This document shows positions 35,701 through 50,618 of a DNA stretch of 64,000 nucleotides, in pieces (positions within the stretch are counted from its first letter, which is position 1; each line of letters starts with the position of its first letter). The position numbers and the translations under genes are program-made. The stretch comes from Promerops cafer. Taxonomy: Eukaryota > Chordata > Aves > Passeriformes > Nectariniidae. The stretch is taken from assembly GCA_013398275.1 (NCBI GenBank), contig VZSE01013366.1, positions 62,001 through 126,000 on the forward strand. The letters are read 5' to 3'. The notes under the pieces were generated by a model. The model saw only the letters and a list, made by a program, of their open reading frames with translations. It was not told the DNA's origin and did not search any database.

Positions 35701-38700
35701 CTGCTGCTTCTTCCTAAGAAATATTTAATGGATTAACATAAAATTTCTGAGCCCAAATTTCTGTTATTGGAAGAGCTTCTGGAGACTGTGGCTATTTCTC
35801 AGGGATATGCTGTAGCCTCTCCAGGTAGTTGCTGTCCTTGAGTGGTTGGATGCTGGGTGGGGTTCTGATCCCAGCTGCACCTCTTAGATTCAGCACTTTC
35901 ACGGTGTGGGGAGGAGAGATGTAAACTTAGGAAAAAAAGGAAGCTGTATAGAGGAAGTTAGCTTAAGGTCATCAAATACACCAGGGGAATCTCAGTCACA
36001 GACTGAAACTTTGAAATTTTCTAATTTTCCCTATATACAAGAGCACTAATTTTTACAATCATCTGTGCATGCATTTGATTTAATGAGACAGTAGGGCATT
36101 CTTAATTTCTCCTAATAGAAAAGCTGGGAATGTAACCTGAAAGGTTCAGGGCAAAGAATGTCTTTTACACGAAGTTCAGTGAAACTGGAGAGTTTGTTCC
36201 TACTGGGGGCTGTAAAGGTTTGTGTGCTGGAAAAGGGAATAAAATATGACGTTAGATAAAGATAGATCAGGGACAAGAAATCCAGGTATTGCTGATCCAT
36301 GGAGCAGGGGATGGTGTGCAAAAGCCTCAGTAGAAACTGTACATGGTGAGAAGCAGATGTTTGTCTGCTTTGTGGAGGGGTATCAAGCCTGGGACATCAG
36401 GCAGCAGGTCCCTCTGTCCCTACCACCAGTCTTGCTTTCCATCTTTATGTAAAGAAACAATCAAGTTTTTGTGAGAATAAGCATCTGGGAAGAGATTTCT
36501 GTTGGGAAAAACACTTCTATGATAGAAATAATCTTTAAAATGCACAGGGAAGCTGTAGAAGATGTGATGGAGGTGACACTCTTTGGTGCCATTTTTGTTA
36601 AGCTGGCAGCAGTGTTCTGGATATAAAGAATTCTCTTTTTGAAAAGCATTCTGCTGTACCAGAAAGGGAATTTAGGGTAGCAGTAGATATTTGGAAGAGG
36701 CTTGATGGTGTGGTGTCTAGCAAGAAAGGGTGGTGAACCAACCCGAGTGTTCTTGCAGCCAGGAGAACTATGAGGCTGTACTAAGTTTAAGTTTCCAAAT
36801 TAATTCCTGCATTTGAATGTCAGTGTGGAAAGGCTCACTCAGAAATGATGCTGTTTTTAACATCTGCTAATTTTACATCTGCTAATTGCTGGATATGAGT
36901 GAAGAAGATTTGAGTCTTTGTTACATTCAAGCCTTCCTCTCTGTAGTGATATACTGACATAACTAAACTTGAAGACTTTTGTGTTATAGACAAAAGAAAA
37001 CTACCTACTGCATCAGAAGTAGCTTTTGAAAAGAAAAGTTTTAAAGGCTGGCTTGTTGTAACTTAAAAAGCAGAAAATACCTGAGGATAAGGAACGAAGC
37101 AAGGATATGAGCCGTTACGAAAATAAAAATGAAATCTGAGTTCCTCAAGGCATAGATTTTTGACTTGAAAAGAATGCCTTATTTGGAACAGAACAAAGGG
37201 AACAGAACCAGCGTGGTGTGGGCATCTCCTGCAGTCAGACATCCATCCATGTCCTGGTGGTGATGTGGGCCAGGTGGAGCTTCCTTACCTGGAACAAACA
37301 CTCGTGGAGGGTGTTGCTTTAGTAAAGGCCGTGTGACTTGGGCACATCAGTGATTCCCCAGCCCCTGTGAAGTTCATATTGTACCAAGAGATATATTTAC
37401 CTTCAGCTTGGAGAAAATGGGTCCAGAAAAAACTAACACAACATCTTGTGCTAAGACTAAAGATGCTCACCCAACAGCTTGTGGTCACGTGTGACCAGTC
37501 CGTACCTGCTGTGGGAGCCTGAGACTTTAAAGCTGTTTTACTGTTGGGGTCTTTCTGTACAGCAGAACAGACTTTCCATAAAACACAGAGCAGGTTTTCT
37601 GACAGCCACTGTAGGAAATATCACTAGGAAATGTAGCCTGAGGGTCTGAGTGCTCTGGGAGTTTCTCATATCAATGTTCTTTCCAGAAAAAAGCTACTGA
37701 TTTTGGCTCCTGACTCTGCTCATGTTCATTAGGCAGATTTTGTGCCTTGAAATGTGTGGTGTTGAATCATAGAAGCGTAAGAAAGGTCAGTGGGGAAAAC
37801 CTGTGAAGATTGCAAAAAAAAGCAAAACTGGTAAAAGCAGAAAAGTAGTGCTGAGGTGGGGGAGCTGGCTGCTGTTTCTGAGCTGAGGTGGTCAGGCTGG
37901 ACAGTGAGGAACAGCTGAGAAATGGGAACTGGCCGTGAAGCAGCTGGGGATGCCAGTATGGAAATCCCTCTGCCAAGTCCCTGACAGAGGGTGTGCACGG
38001 GTGACAGTGGTTGGAAACATAACCCAGCCTAAGAGAGAGGATTAAAAGCAAGTATTTGGAGCTCTGAGCAAGTGAGGAAAACAACCTTTTCCCCCTTCCT
38101 ATTGGGCAATTTGTTTTCATTTCCAGTTTTCCATGAATAGCCTGAGAGATTTGACTGTGCTGGAGCTGTCAGGGCACCTGGGGCCGATTAGTAGAAAAGT
38201 GCAGCTCTGTGTCTGCCCTTGTGGGCTTAACCTCCTTAACTGGAGTCAGTTTGTGTGGCTGTGTGTTAAGGAGAGGCTGTGCACAGCGTCCTTTGGTGGG
38301 CTTGCTTTTTCTTGTTGTCCTGACTTTTTAAATCTACATGGAAATGTGGGTAGCACTGTGTAAGATTAAACTGTTTTAAGATTTGTGACTTGAACTTCTC
38401 AATAAGGTCATATCTTCACTGTCTGCATCAAGTTGCTTTTCATTTTAGTGGTGGGCATTTGGCTTTTCATAATGCAGGGATGAAAGTTACTGGTATTGCT
38501 CTGCAGCCCCTCTGCAGTAGAAAGTTCTCTGAATGCTTTACAAGCATCACCACAAGCACTGATGAATGTTAATGCACATGATATGAATGATATGTTAATT
38601 GTTTCTAAAGAATGTGTGTTGTTCACTTAAATGCGTTATGGCCTTAGCACAAAATAAATTTTTTGTGAGAGCCCCTTTTAGAGAAGAGCAAATGCATAGT

Positions 38701-41700
38701 GTCTAACAACAGCTGTCCCTGCTGTCCTCGGAGCTGGGTCCAGAACCAGCTTGCTGTGCCCGCAGCCTGCTCTGTGTGCTGGGCCACTGAACACTGCTTT
38801 TTCCTCACCGTATTCCTGCATGCCTCTGCAGCTCCTGTTGAGTTACTGGGTGAGCCATTGCCATCTTCTGATGGTCCAGATTCAGCGAAACGTTTTTGCA
38901 GCAGCAAGAGGAAATATGCTTTCCTTTACTTGCTGTAGAAATGCTGCTCTTGAGCCTATTTTGTTGGTCTTTTGGGTCCCTCTGTCTGGAGAAAGCAGTG
39001 ATTGGGATGAACTGTGGGCCATACGTGGGGTTTGGGGTTTTTTTGAGCACAGGCTATTTCCATATGTAAGTGCTCTTAAGCAAATGTAGTCACTGACAGC
39101 CTGTGCAAGGTTAAGGAGAAGCAGCCAGCACCCTGGAGATCTCTCTGGCACAGGAGAGTGTGGCCTTGGAATGCCCCTAGAGCTCTACCTGGTGTCCATT
39201 TATTGTAATAGTACTAACTTGCCATCATTTTATTGATAGCAAGTAAGAATTCAGTCTTTGAAAAAAAAATTCAAAATATCTAGAATTCTTGGTGGACTCC
39301 CTAAAAGATTTTTGGTTCAAAGAATATGAAACCTCAAACTGGCACATGTTAGACACAGAATGGTGGAAAAGGTTATTAAGATTTCAACAATACAATTTGG
39401 GATTGCTTCATTGCTCAAGCGACCTCAAGGCATACTTCCACCAAGTGTTCACCAGATAGCTTCACAAGGTTATCTAGGTAAGTGCAAACTGAAGGGGATT
39501 AATCAGACCAACACACTGAGGAATATATTTATCCAAAGCTCCTGCCTTATTTCATTAAAGCTTTTCTCAACCTGCCATGCTGGTAGACTAGATACTGGTT
39601 TCCTTAACAGAGCCAGTTGAATTGGTATTCTAACTCTTTCCAAGTGAGCCACATATTCATTCATATTCAAGTGCACATATTCACTATTCCTCTTGGTAGT
39701 AATGTGAGATCCCGTTTGTACATAAAGTGCAGAGAGATGATTCATTCCAAATTTATGGAGTGGCTCTTTAGTGAGAGAAGCAAAATCAGTGTTCCCTCTA
39801 ACCAGTGTTTATTATAAACCTGAGTCTCTCAACAGCAGTAACAAAATACTGGAAGCACTTCCTGAACATCACTCCATTAGCTGTATGTTTTGGGAAAGAC
39901 ATTACATCTCATCCCAGTCCCAACACTGGGGGTAGTTATTCAGTTTATGGGATTCCCTGAATGCATCTCTCTCTGCTTCCAAAGCTACAAGGGTAAAAGT
40001 CTTCCCTTTGACACAAGTCTGTGCCCTCTAGTGAAGTTGATAGCGGTAAGTTAGAAAGGATTTTTTGTTGACTTGAAGTTTTTGAAATATGTAAATTTAG
40101 CTCACTGAGACTGTTTTCTACAAGGGTGCACGTATACTTCAGATGCTTTTGTGTTTTACCAAGGTTTCTATTGTCCTAGAAGCTGTTTAGGTGTGGACAA
40201 TCCCTAAATCCTGCAAGGAAATCCTAGTGATTTCTAGTGATTTGTAGCTGCTGGATAGCAAAAGCCATGGCAAAAAACAGCACTGGGATGCAGTAGAGGT
40301 GGTGAGTATGCATTTGAGAGCAACAGCACCTCAGGGCTGCCTCATCTGCTACCATTAACCAAGTAAAAAGGGTCATTAGGTGGCAGATTCACCTTGTGCC
40401 CTCACATGTAAAGAGAAGCTATTACAGTGCAAGGTTTTCCTTCTCTGGATACCACAGGCCAAATACATTTCTTCTCAGCTGCCTCTGTACTATGTGTGAG
40501 CATGCTCAAGAATCTGATTAATTCTTGGGGCATTGAACAAGTCTGGGTGTTTGAGGAGCAAGCTTATGGAGAGGAAAAAGCTGTATTTACCACCTGGTGT
40601 GCTTTGCCTTTGCCTGCCTCTGGGGACCTGTTGGGTTTGAAATTGTGGGTGTTACCCTTGGTTTCCTTTGCTTTTTGTCGTGGGCAGCAATGAATGTGAA
40701 GTGGCTGCTGTGGCTTTGGGTGTTTAGAGGAATAAAGAATTACAAGGAAAAAGAATTACAAGTCAGAACCTTGCAGACAAACTTGCATTGTTCCTTAAAA
40801 CCTGGATGCATATTATAGCTGCTTCTGAGTATGTGCTGCTGCTGTGTGTGTCTCAGAGCACCCCATGCTAGCTAATGAAAGGAATGACACTGCAGAAACT
40901 GCATTTGTTGTTCTCACAAACTTCTTGCTGAAAGACGAATAACTACAATGAGGTATTTAAAGGTAGGAGTAAGTCCAGTGTTTGGATAGATACATAAACT
41001 TAGGTAACTTTCCAAGGAAAAATACTCCTGTAATAGCTTGAACAATATTGACTATGGCTTCTCTAGCAACCTTGTAGAGAGCTCACCTAAAACTCAAGCT
41101 ACAGAACTGTGAGATTGTCAAAGAATGGGAATTCCATTGTTCTGAAAATTGATCATTGGACAGGAAGATTTGTAAATGCAGTTCCATAAGCATATGTGTC
41201 TCCTCTGGCCTAGAGCTTGAGTGGGTTTTATTCCCAATATCTTATGGGGTATCTGAGCACTGTTCTTTGCATTAGTTTTTCATTTTTTTCTACATATCCT
41301 GAAGTCTGACTGAGTTTGGGTGGAAGTTGTGCAGGCTTCCTCCAACATGTTGAAGCTGAGAGTAGGTGAAGAACTGTCACTGCATGCATCAGGAGCCATG
41401 CTTGTACCAGAAAGCATAATTTTTATACGAATAGAAAGATTTGCACTTTTTGTGTGTAGATGTAGGCTGGAAGGGTTGTCTTTGGGTAAGGTTAATCAGC
41501 TGCAGAGAACTTGCTTGAGACCTACTGCCCTTTATCCTCTGACTCCTGCCTACCTCCTCATCTTTTTCCCTTTGGACTTTGATTTCTTTCAAAAACCTTC
41601 AGGTGATTTCTTTTAACACTGCTATGAGCTCATGACCACAAAGCAGCTAAACAGTGTCCATCTTTTGAAGGGGGCTTAAGCCTAGGCATTGTACCTTCTA

Positions 41701-44700
41701 GGCTCAGGATAAGAGACTGCATGTAAGAAAGCAGCTTGCCTCAAGCAGAAACTCTTTCCCTTTGCTTTTTGGTTTTTAATTTTTCATTCTTTCAAGAAAC
41801 AGTCATGGACTATCATAATAGCAGATACATTCCATCTCAACTGCATTTTTGCCTTGCTTCAAAAAATAAGAGAGCTGCTGCTGTCTTTTACTGTCTAAAA
41901 GATTATTGAGTGGGTCTGTTGCCTGCTTCATAAAAGAAGAGAGATATCTGGAAAACAACATCCTCTACTGCTAAAGTAAAAAGAATGTTTGCATGGGATG
42001 TTTTCCTACTTTTCCTGCTTTTTTTTTTATCTTTAAGGTTTTGTGTGGTTCTTCATTCCTCCTTGCACCCTTTCCAGGATTTCTGCCTACAGTGGAATAT
42101 AGCAATAATGAAATTTTTATCCTTGAAAACTCAAAACATTAGGTAACAACTTAAACCTTAAATAATGACATGGTCACTACAATTTCTGACATCCAGATGC
42201 CATTTCTTTCATTAAAATTAAGGCGTCACTTTCTGTATTTTAGCATTAACACTTTTCCAAAAGATCTCATGGAATCATCCAGCCCCATGAGGGTGGTGTG
42301 GGTAACCAGTAGGTTTCACTCTGTGTTGAACTTTGTGCTGCCAACTCTGCTCTTGTTTGCCTAAGGTATTGAGGCAATCAGGAGTATGACTTGTTTGGGA
42401 CAGGGACTGTTTCTGTGCTGAGCTTTCTCTACAGCAATTAGCACAGTGTGACCCAGTCTTCAGGGGAGATTTGGGAAAGCAAAATGAGCTAACAACCTTA
42501 CAATGGAGAAAACAGCTCATGGTTTTTACACCTGGGGGTGTTTTTACAATCCATAGGGGTTTTTGAGTGATACCCTCATTGATTTTACAGTGAACACCTT
42601 GTTTCTTGTGGGGAATTTCAGCAGCTTTCTGCCAAGTTCCTGTTTCTGGATTCATCTAAGTAGATTGCATAATGCTTTGTGCAGTAGTGCTGAAGCCCAG
42701 AGAAAACCAGTGGTCTCTAAGCATGTGCTCCCTCTTTCTGCTGCCACAGATGGATCCCTCTGCAGCTCCTCACACTGAGATACTGTGCAAGAAAGGCTGC
42801 AGCAAAGCAAATGCTCATCAGGGAAAATCCAACTGCTTTGCACTGGGCAGCTGTAACTAGTGTGGTATTTTTGATCACTGCAGAAACTCATTTAATTTCC
42901 TCCAAGGCATCCCCAGTCACTCTAGACTCTTTGCAAAATGCTTCTTTCCCTTCAGCTTTAGATCTCTTTCTGAGTTGAGAGAGGTGTTGGGAAGAGGCAT
43001 GCATCACACAAGGGAGAAAATGCAACAAAGCTGCAAAAGTACTAAAACACTGTGAATAAAAAATATGCTTTAAGAGTATACTTTGTAGGAAGTGAATAAA
43101 ACATCAAGTGATAGTAAGAGTTCTCAGAGGAAATTGGTAAGTTAAGCCTTCTCTTCACTGGCAGGTAAGAGAGGTGAGTTAATAACGCAAGGCAGGCATA
43201 GGAGGGAAAACTTAAGCTCTCAACTTTGGTTTTCTTGAGGAAATGCTGAACTATGACAGAAGTGAAATTTATTTTTCTGAGGAAGCACAGTGGAAAAAAT
43301 AAGATTGCTACTAATCTTTGGGGTTTTTTTAAGAGAAAAAATTACTATTGGTCAGTCTAGAATACTGATTCATGAAGTCAGTTCATGTGTCCCCTTCATT
43401 TTGTGTTTTTCTCTAAATAATTTAAATAGAAAGTGGTTAGATTATGGGTTCTGCTTATCATATTTAAATTCAGAGTAGTAAAAATGAGAAACAGCAATCT
43501 AAGCTAGCATCTTACTGAATTGTATCAGGATGAATAGGGGAGTAGTGTTTTCTGGAGTCCTTACTCCTTAAAACCATTTTACATTGGCTCTTGTTTCATG
43601 ATGTCAAACACTGCATTATAAAATCCCTCTCTCTAATTAACATCAGACATTAACAACAGCTTGATTGTGCGAGTTTCCTCTTCTTCCTGGGTATTCACTA
43701 GGGAGAATTGTCTCTCCTTGCAGCATTATGGCTATCAGAACTCAGGTTGGCTAGAAGCATGGGAGGAAAAAATGTTGGTTTCCTTCACTTATAGAAAAAA
43801 TTTAAGTTATTTGTCCAGTGGTTCTGCAGAGCGCTCGTCTGGGGCTGTGTGCACTCGTTCGTGAGCAGGTTGCAATCAACTGGGTCAGGTTGGTATTGGT
43901 GACGTGGCATCAGGGACTGTGTCCCCTGTGTCCTCATGATGCAGTGACATGCATGGTACTGTGTTGCAACGGTGCAGCACTGCACAGCCAAGCTGCCTTT
44001 TCATTTTGTGTCACAGCAAGGATCCGTGCAATGCTGTAGTCTCTGTGCTGTATTATTGGAGGGTTTTCCTGTCATTTTCTCTTTCAAAAGGATGTTCTGG
44101 GAGCTCTTATTTGTCTAGGTAAAACATCTCTTACCTCTGCAGAATTTGCTGGCTCTGTGGAGATCCATTATCCTTCAGTGTTGTGTTCATGTCCAAAAAT
44201 GTTTCCTGTAAAGCCACTGTTGGCTGTGATTTAATGGTTATTCAGTGCTGCTGTTTTCAAAGAGCTTTCACAATGCAGAAAACGATTTCTTCTCAGTTTG
44301 ACACATAAGATAAAAAAGAACATTTCTGTGCTGAATTACTTTGCCATGTTAATGAATAGCTAATTCTGAGGTCTGAAAAGTAAAGCCTTGGAGTTGATGC
44401 CTAAAAGAAGAGAGTTACTAAGTTCTTAAAGAAGGGCTTGGCTCAGAAGCTGCATACAGTTGCACAGGTTTGTACCCCTGTTAACTTCAGACTAACTTTT
44501 ATGATACCTAGTGATAACCTGTTGTGGTATTAAAAATGAGAATTAAAAATTTAGTGTATGACACCACATGAAAGGTGATTCAGCCACATGAACAAAGAGG
44601 AAATAACAACCATGGTCTGCTGTCAGACACAAGCAAGCAAATAAACTCATGCACTGGAAGTATCTCAACAAGCCAGAGCCCAGAATAAGGACTTGTCTGC

Positions 44701-47700
44701 ATGTGCTCCAAATGAGGTGATATGTTGCAGATGTATGAAACCTGGATAGTGCAGGAATGGAGTCAACATGAATGAGTGTCCCCTTGGCAAGACAACCTAG
44801 ACAGAATGCACTAGATTGGCAATTTTGCTGCTAATGATCTTGAAAAGAAAAATTAGAGATAGATGTGATTTAAAAGAGAATGGAAAAGTGACACTGATGT
44901 GAGGTGCCAGAGTAGAAAAAGGGCCCCAATGACATCCCCAAATGTCAACTCAGGCTGGAAGAAGCTTTGGCAATGGTATTGGAGGAAAGGAGAAGGCTGT
45001 GGGGCAAGAGGATGGCTGCAGGCTCTGCCACTGCCAGCAACAATCCAGCCTCATGCAACTCTGGGTTAGTTGTACGGGGGGAAACGAGGACAGCAGCATG
45101 TCTGTTCCTTCAGACTGTGCAGGCTTGATAAAAGAAGATTTGCTATTATCCAAACCTAGTATTCAAAACCGCAGGAGGTGAAATTTGATTTTTTTCCCCC
45201 CGTATTAATTCTGTGCAGAGAAGACACTTTGTCAATGTTTTCTTTTCAATCCTGAGCCATAGGCACTTTTTCCAGAGAAGTACTGAGGGAACATTAGCGA
45301 AGAGGATGCCATATGGTCTCCTTAGGGATGTATTTCAGTTACAGGATGCTTTAAGCTTAGTCTCAAAGTGTGCTGTGTATGCTGTTGGTGTACAAATTAT
45401 CTTCTACACCAGAGGGGGCATGGTGGGACCCTCCTGGTTCTTACTTGCAAGGTGTTCAGGAAACTGGTGGGATAGCAAGAGGCCAAAGAGGGAACTGTGG
45501 ACATGGATCCTGCTGCTGCAGATTGCATTGGAGGCCCTGGCTTGGGGCTGGGATGGCTTTGCTTCTGTCCCTGCAGGGATAACGTGTTTTCCCCTGTAAC
45601 TGTGATGCCACAAGCCCTCAGTGTGAGCAGTCCTGTGGTCAGTCAGTGCATCCTCTGAGCTCCTCTGCCTCTCCTCCCGGAGCTCTGTATTAGTTGATTG
45701 ACTTCTTACAGTATTTCTGTTATAATGGGGAATATGGCAGGAAAGTACATGGGCTTTAGTGGACTTGTATCTGACAAGTAAACTACTATACCTTACAGTT
45801 ATTTTCTATAGAAGAAAACTATTTATGCTTTGGTTTTCAGGAAAATAATATTTTGAGACGTTAAACAAGTATGACTGGACATAATAATAATAATCTACAC
45901 TTTTTTAAAAATAGGTAAGATGATGAGGAAAAAACCACCTATGACTGATTACTTCTGTGACTAGGGAAGTTTTATGGTCCTGCTTATCCACATGAGAAAT
46001 TGTTTGCAAAAGACTGAATGTTGTAAATTCTTTCTTGTGTGTGTGTAGGCACACAAAAACTACACAGAACCTTGCTTCCTTGTGTTCCTGCAAAATTGCC
46101 CTGAAGAAAAATCTATTTCTGAGATCATAGGTTTGCCTATGTTCTACCTTTGAACTTCTTTGAAAGGAGGAGACAGCAATATTTTCCTGTTTTCTTTAAT
46201 TATTTTGTTCATTTGTTTGGGTTTTGTTGTTGTGGGGCTTTCTCTTTTTGGTGTGGTTTGTATTTTTTTCTTTAACAGAACTTTGGTTTGGGTGTTTGAT
46301 TGCCAGAGTTGAGTTGTTTTGGCAGATATCTATTTTACTTCCCCAAGATTTTCAAGTTTTATGAAACACTGTTGTTTCTCATGTGGGATAACAGAAATGT
46401 TTTTTTTGGTTACTATTTTTTTTCTTTTACCATCTCATTTTATTAAAAATTTGGCTTAGGCTCCAAGGGATAACTCAGACAAGGAAAAACTCTCTGCAAT
46501 GTCAGAAGTTCTTTCCTCCCTGGGCTGTGTCAGGAAACGATGCACCTGGAGCCTTTTCCTGGGTTGCACCAGGTGGAAAAGCTCTTTCCTCTGCTGAAAG
46601 GGAACACACTGGTGGTAGAAAGTTGGACATTGCCTGATCTATCACTGACCCCTCCTCAGTAAGCTGGTTTTGGATCTCGGCTGGTTTCAAGTCTGTATTT
46701 CAGAAAGAAAATTATGCTGCACTTTTAATCAGCAGGATGCTGTGAATAAACTGGTATATTGAGTTTGGCAAAACAGAAGGAAGAAAATCATAGACAAAGG
46801 TAAGAATTAAATGAAAATAAGTAAAATATATTCCTACCTTCCAAGTGGTGGCATTTTCAATTTTGAGGTGAGATGCAACTTGAAATGAAAATGTTTAATT
46901 TAGGCAAATATAGTTACTAATAATTTTTAGAAATGAAAGAACATTATATTTTTAATTCTCACATTTTAAAAACTCACAATGGGATCTCTTCTCAATTCAG
47001 TGAAATACAGAAAAATACAATTGTTCTGTGAATAATTTCAGTTGACCTGTTTCCTTTAGTAAGGATTTGGTCAAAATGTTTTGCTTATCTGTCCCAGTGA
47101 ATTAGATCAAGTCAAATATCTTACTGTGCCTAAACATGGACTTAGTTTTTGATGAGATCCTTTAAATGTTTGTTGTTTTGATACAGTGTGTGACCCAGCT
47201 TCTCCCTGTCCCAAGGAAGGAGTTCTCCTGAGTATTTTGAGTGGATTAATTAGTGCACCAGTGATGATTAGTTCTACCACCTCTGGACAATATAAAGCAT
47301 TTGCTGTTTTTCACATAGGGAAAAAAGAGAAGAAATTGCTGGAAAATAATTTCTGAAATGACTATGATAATGAATCATTAACAGCTTAAATAGCAGTGTC
47401 AGGGATACTTGTTCCAGTTGGCTTGTAGTAAAATGAATTCTACATTTAAGAGAAGAATTAATGGTGTAAACTGCTGTTATAATGATATTTTAATGACTGG
47501 AACAATCTTACTAGAACAATTTTACAAATGTGGTCTAAGCCCAACAGGTGTCTGAATACAGCCTTCAGACTAAAAGTGTTATGCAAAGCTGTTTCATTTA
47601 GCTTTTGTCTTTGAATTAACATTTTAACTTAACCAATAAATATTAGATTCCAACTCCCTTGATAAAAATACATTATCACTTCAGGTGAGTTGCACTGCGA

Positions 47701-48469
47701 GTATAACCTCCAGTGAGATGATCCCTGCACTTCTGGCTTTGCTCGTGAAAATATAAGGTTCTTGTTGGGTTTTTTTTCAGGATTAGTAAAACTTTGCAGA
47801 GCAAGTAGCTCACTTTGGGTTTTGTATGCTGCTGCTCAGCTCTTCATGTTGTAGAAGTGTGATTTGCTTGAGAACCTGAGAAGCAAGAAGCTGTTTAAAT
47901 AAGATGAGTGATGTAATAGGTATGCCCAACTTCTGTAGGTGCTTGCTGTGGTCTTCAGATTAAATAGTACAGATGCACAAGAAACTGCTGAACAAGCACA
48001 GGAACTACTTACTGTAAATCTTCTTGCTACTACTATTGTTAATCTATAATGTGCAGCCTAATTATGTAGATCCATAACAGCAAATTTAGAGGTGAGCAGG
48101 ACATGAAATGGCATGTACAGTTCTTAAGGAATCAGACTCGATATTTATTTAAGCCTTGCTGTCAACAAAGTCTTTTATTTAACTGAGGGGAAAAAAGTAT
48201 TAACTAAGTGCTTAAATTCTCATTAATGAGCAAGTAAACTAGATAATCTGTAGAGTTTCAGTTCAATGAGCTACTTAACCTCTGCATCTCATTTACATGG
48301 TGAGCAGCTGATAAGGTGACTCGGAGTCTCACCAGTTGTGGTTAGAAGGAGGAGGATACTATTGGGAAGCAGTTCTACCTCTTGATCCAGGCATATAGAT
48401 ATATTGTATGAGTATGTGAAACTGCAAAATCCTATCACAGAAGGGTATCAGTCTCTCAATCACATGATG
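35701..48469. other. Gene-poor interval, nothing recognised
   Basis: Almost 13 kb of mostly AT-rich sequence in which I recognise no coding exon, RNA gene or LTR with defined ends. Small features include a 2 x 15-bp tandem at 36860-36889, a short ATA repeat near 45881-45892, and T/G-rich stretches near 46190-46300. The longest open frames (for example 45213-45599 and 42275-42655) have no known domain and no codon signature of a gene. Old, diverged repeats could be present that I cannot see by eye. Confidence 0.45.
36860..36889 (+). repeat. 2 x 15-bp tandem repeat
   Basis: ACATCTGCTAATTTT is followed directly by ACATCTGCTAATTGC. It is a short local duplication. Confidence 0.75.
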
Positions 48470-48552
48470 TGACTCTTGGGCATGGTGCTGTGCAGGGCCA
48501 GGAGCTGGACTTGATGATCCTTGTGAGTCCCTTCCAATTCATATTCTGTGAG
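48470..48552 (+). mobile_element. CR1 LINE, short 3' end
   Basis: The segment GTGCAGGGCCAGGAGCTGG, GACTTGATGATCCTTGTGAG, TCCCTTCCAATTCATATTCTGTGAG matches the 3' end of a CR1 subfamily with the ATTCTGTGA tail. Only about 80 bp remains. Confidence 0.88.
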
Positions 48553-50618
48553 TGCTGGGTGTGTTACAGCTGTTAAAAGGGAGATTGCTGAGCTGATGCT
48601 CCCCTGTCCAGCCTGGCAAAGGTTCTTAGTGAGGCTTCTGCTGTCAAACCTGGGAACACTTGGGTTTTCAGCCTGTGCATGTGCTGAAATTTGTCTTTCT
48701 CTGCCTCAGACTCCATCAAAACTGTGTTGATCTGCTGATGCTGTTAATCATTCATCTGAACTGCAGTGTCAAACCCCTCCTGCACGACCCTTGCAGACAG
48801 GATAAGGCATAAAACCCTTGCCATAAGCCCCTTCAGTAGCTGCTACTTTTCAAGAGAGGTTTAAATGGCTAACTTTCTCCCTTTCATGGTTTCATTTGCA
48901 TTGTGTGCTGGAATTTCCTTAGGGTGCTGCTGTGTGGTGATACTGGTTACCAGTTTTGGAGACAACTGTAGAAATCCATAGTGGCAAAAATAGATGCCAT
49001 TTTTTGTCTTCTCTCCAGAGTCAGCTGCTCCTGAGTCCCTCTGTAATAAATGTTTGCCCTGTTCTGCTTCTTCATCATCTCCCATGTCAGACATTTCAAG
49101 GCTTGCTCAGGAAGCCTAACCCCCAGTACTGCCCTGGCCTTACTTGTTAAAAGTTTCACTTCTTACCTGACTTAGATTTTCTTTGCAGCAGTAGAAGTGG
49201 GTTATCTCTGTCCCTATCCACAAGGACACTGAACAGATTATTCCTTGCCTTTATGCAGCAACCTTTTTTGTAGTCTGTCCTTTTGTTCCTCTTTCATCTC
49301 CTTTTCTTGGGGCTAAGCAATGCCAAATTATTCAATCTCTACTCCTATGTGATCTTTTAGACACCTCCAAAGGGAAAAAGTAAATTTCTGTTGAAATATT
49401 TCAAATAATATTTAATGTATAGCTTATTAAAAAAAAGTTCTGCGCAAACTTATCTTTGCATAGTGGCATTTTTTCAATTATACTTGCAGGGAAGATTTAT
49501 CTGCAGTATTTTTGTATGTGTTTTTTATTTAGCATAAAATTGGAAAATGATTTGAAGCTTCATGGACAGATACACTTTGAAAATCCATTATGGAAACTTA
49601 TAACTCAGGTGGTGTCATTAAATCCACTTATCCACCAGGTAGTCCAAAGAACTGGGACAGTCATCAGCCACTTCTGCAGTGCTTGCTTTATCCTGCATTT
49701 CAAATTACTTTTTAAAAAACTGGCTTATTAACAAAACCCATAAAACTTCTAAGTGTGGCAGGGGTAGTTATCTTCTTAAAAATATTTTTGCCTTGTGCTG
49801 CAGGAGTAGGAACTTGCTGTGAAGTTTAGAGCAGTTTGGATTAGGGGTTTGGAGAGGGGGAAAAAAGTTTTAGTTAGTCTTAGAGAAATAACTCAAATAC
49901 ATGCAGGGAAAATGTTGAAGAGATGCTCTTATATGCCCCCACTGCCTTTGGTCCTCCAAGTGTGTGTCACAGAGGGACTCCCACCCCTCCTGCTTTTGTG
50001 ACTGGGGTCACGCACCTGAATCTTTTCCTGTGCTGCTTCCATAAGTAATCCCTAATTAGGTAATGCTTGATTTGATTATTTTTTTTTATAATGAAATACT
50101 TCATTCTGCCTTCATGAATGGAATTGTCTCTTGCAGTTCCATTATACAGCTTTATTCAAATAACTTGCATTATCTGGAAGTCCAGAAATTGTGGGATTTT
50201 TCTACCTCATTTCTCAAACCCTTTATTATCAACACCTTAATTTTCAGACTATTCCAATGTTGATTATAAATGCATTTGGAAAGGCTAATGTTCAGAAATA
50301 ATGAGATTTTCTTCATTTATAGCAGTGACCAGGAGATTGTGTAGTAATAATGGTTCCTGCTGCAATAAAACATTCTTTAGAATGTTTTGAGGGCCTTTGT
50401 AGTTCAAGGTTAAAGATGCTAAGGTAAGTCAAACTAGATTTAGTAGTTTGTAGCAGGATAGAGAAGAGGTCCTTGCAGTTTGGGAAACCAGTTGTTTCAG
50501 AGTGTCACATCTTTTTTCATTAGCTGATGAGACGGACCGATTTGAGTTTTATTTATGCCTCAAGACCTGTTATACATGGGGTGAAAAATTACTCTAGGGG
50601 CTGTACAGGTGATGAAGG
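48553..50618. other. Intergenic, no gene seen
   Basis: No gene or element recognised. A frame at 49456-49731 is open for 91 codons but has no domain or codon bias that I can defend. Confidence 0.45.

Noticed and set aside
37760..37800. Possible minus-strand CR1 end (GAATCATAGAAGCGTAAGAAAGG)
   Set aside because: Only about 20 bases resemble the reversed CR1 tail and the expected continuation is absent.
45213..45599. 128-codon frame on the + strand
   Set aside because: It overlaps other frames of similar length on both strands and shows no domain, so length alone is not evidence of a gene in a vertebrate window of this size.
49456..49731. 91-codon frame considered as an exon or retroposed gene
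   Set aside because: It has no recognisable domain, and its hydrophobic, AT-driven composition is typical of chance frames.
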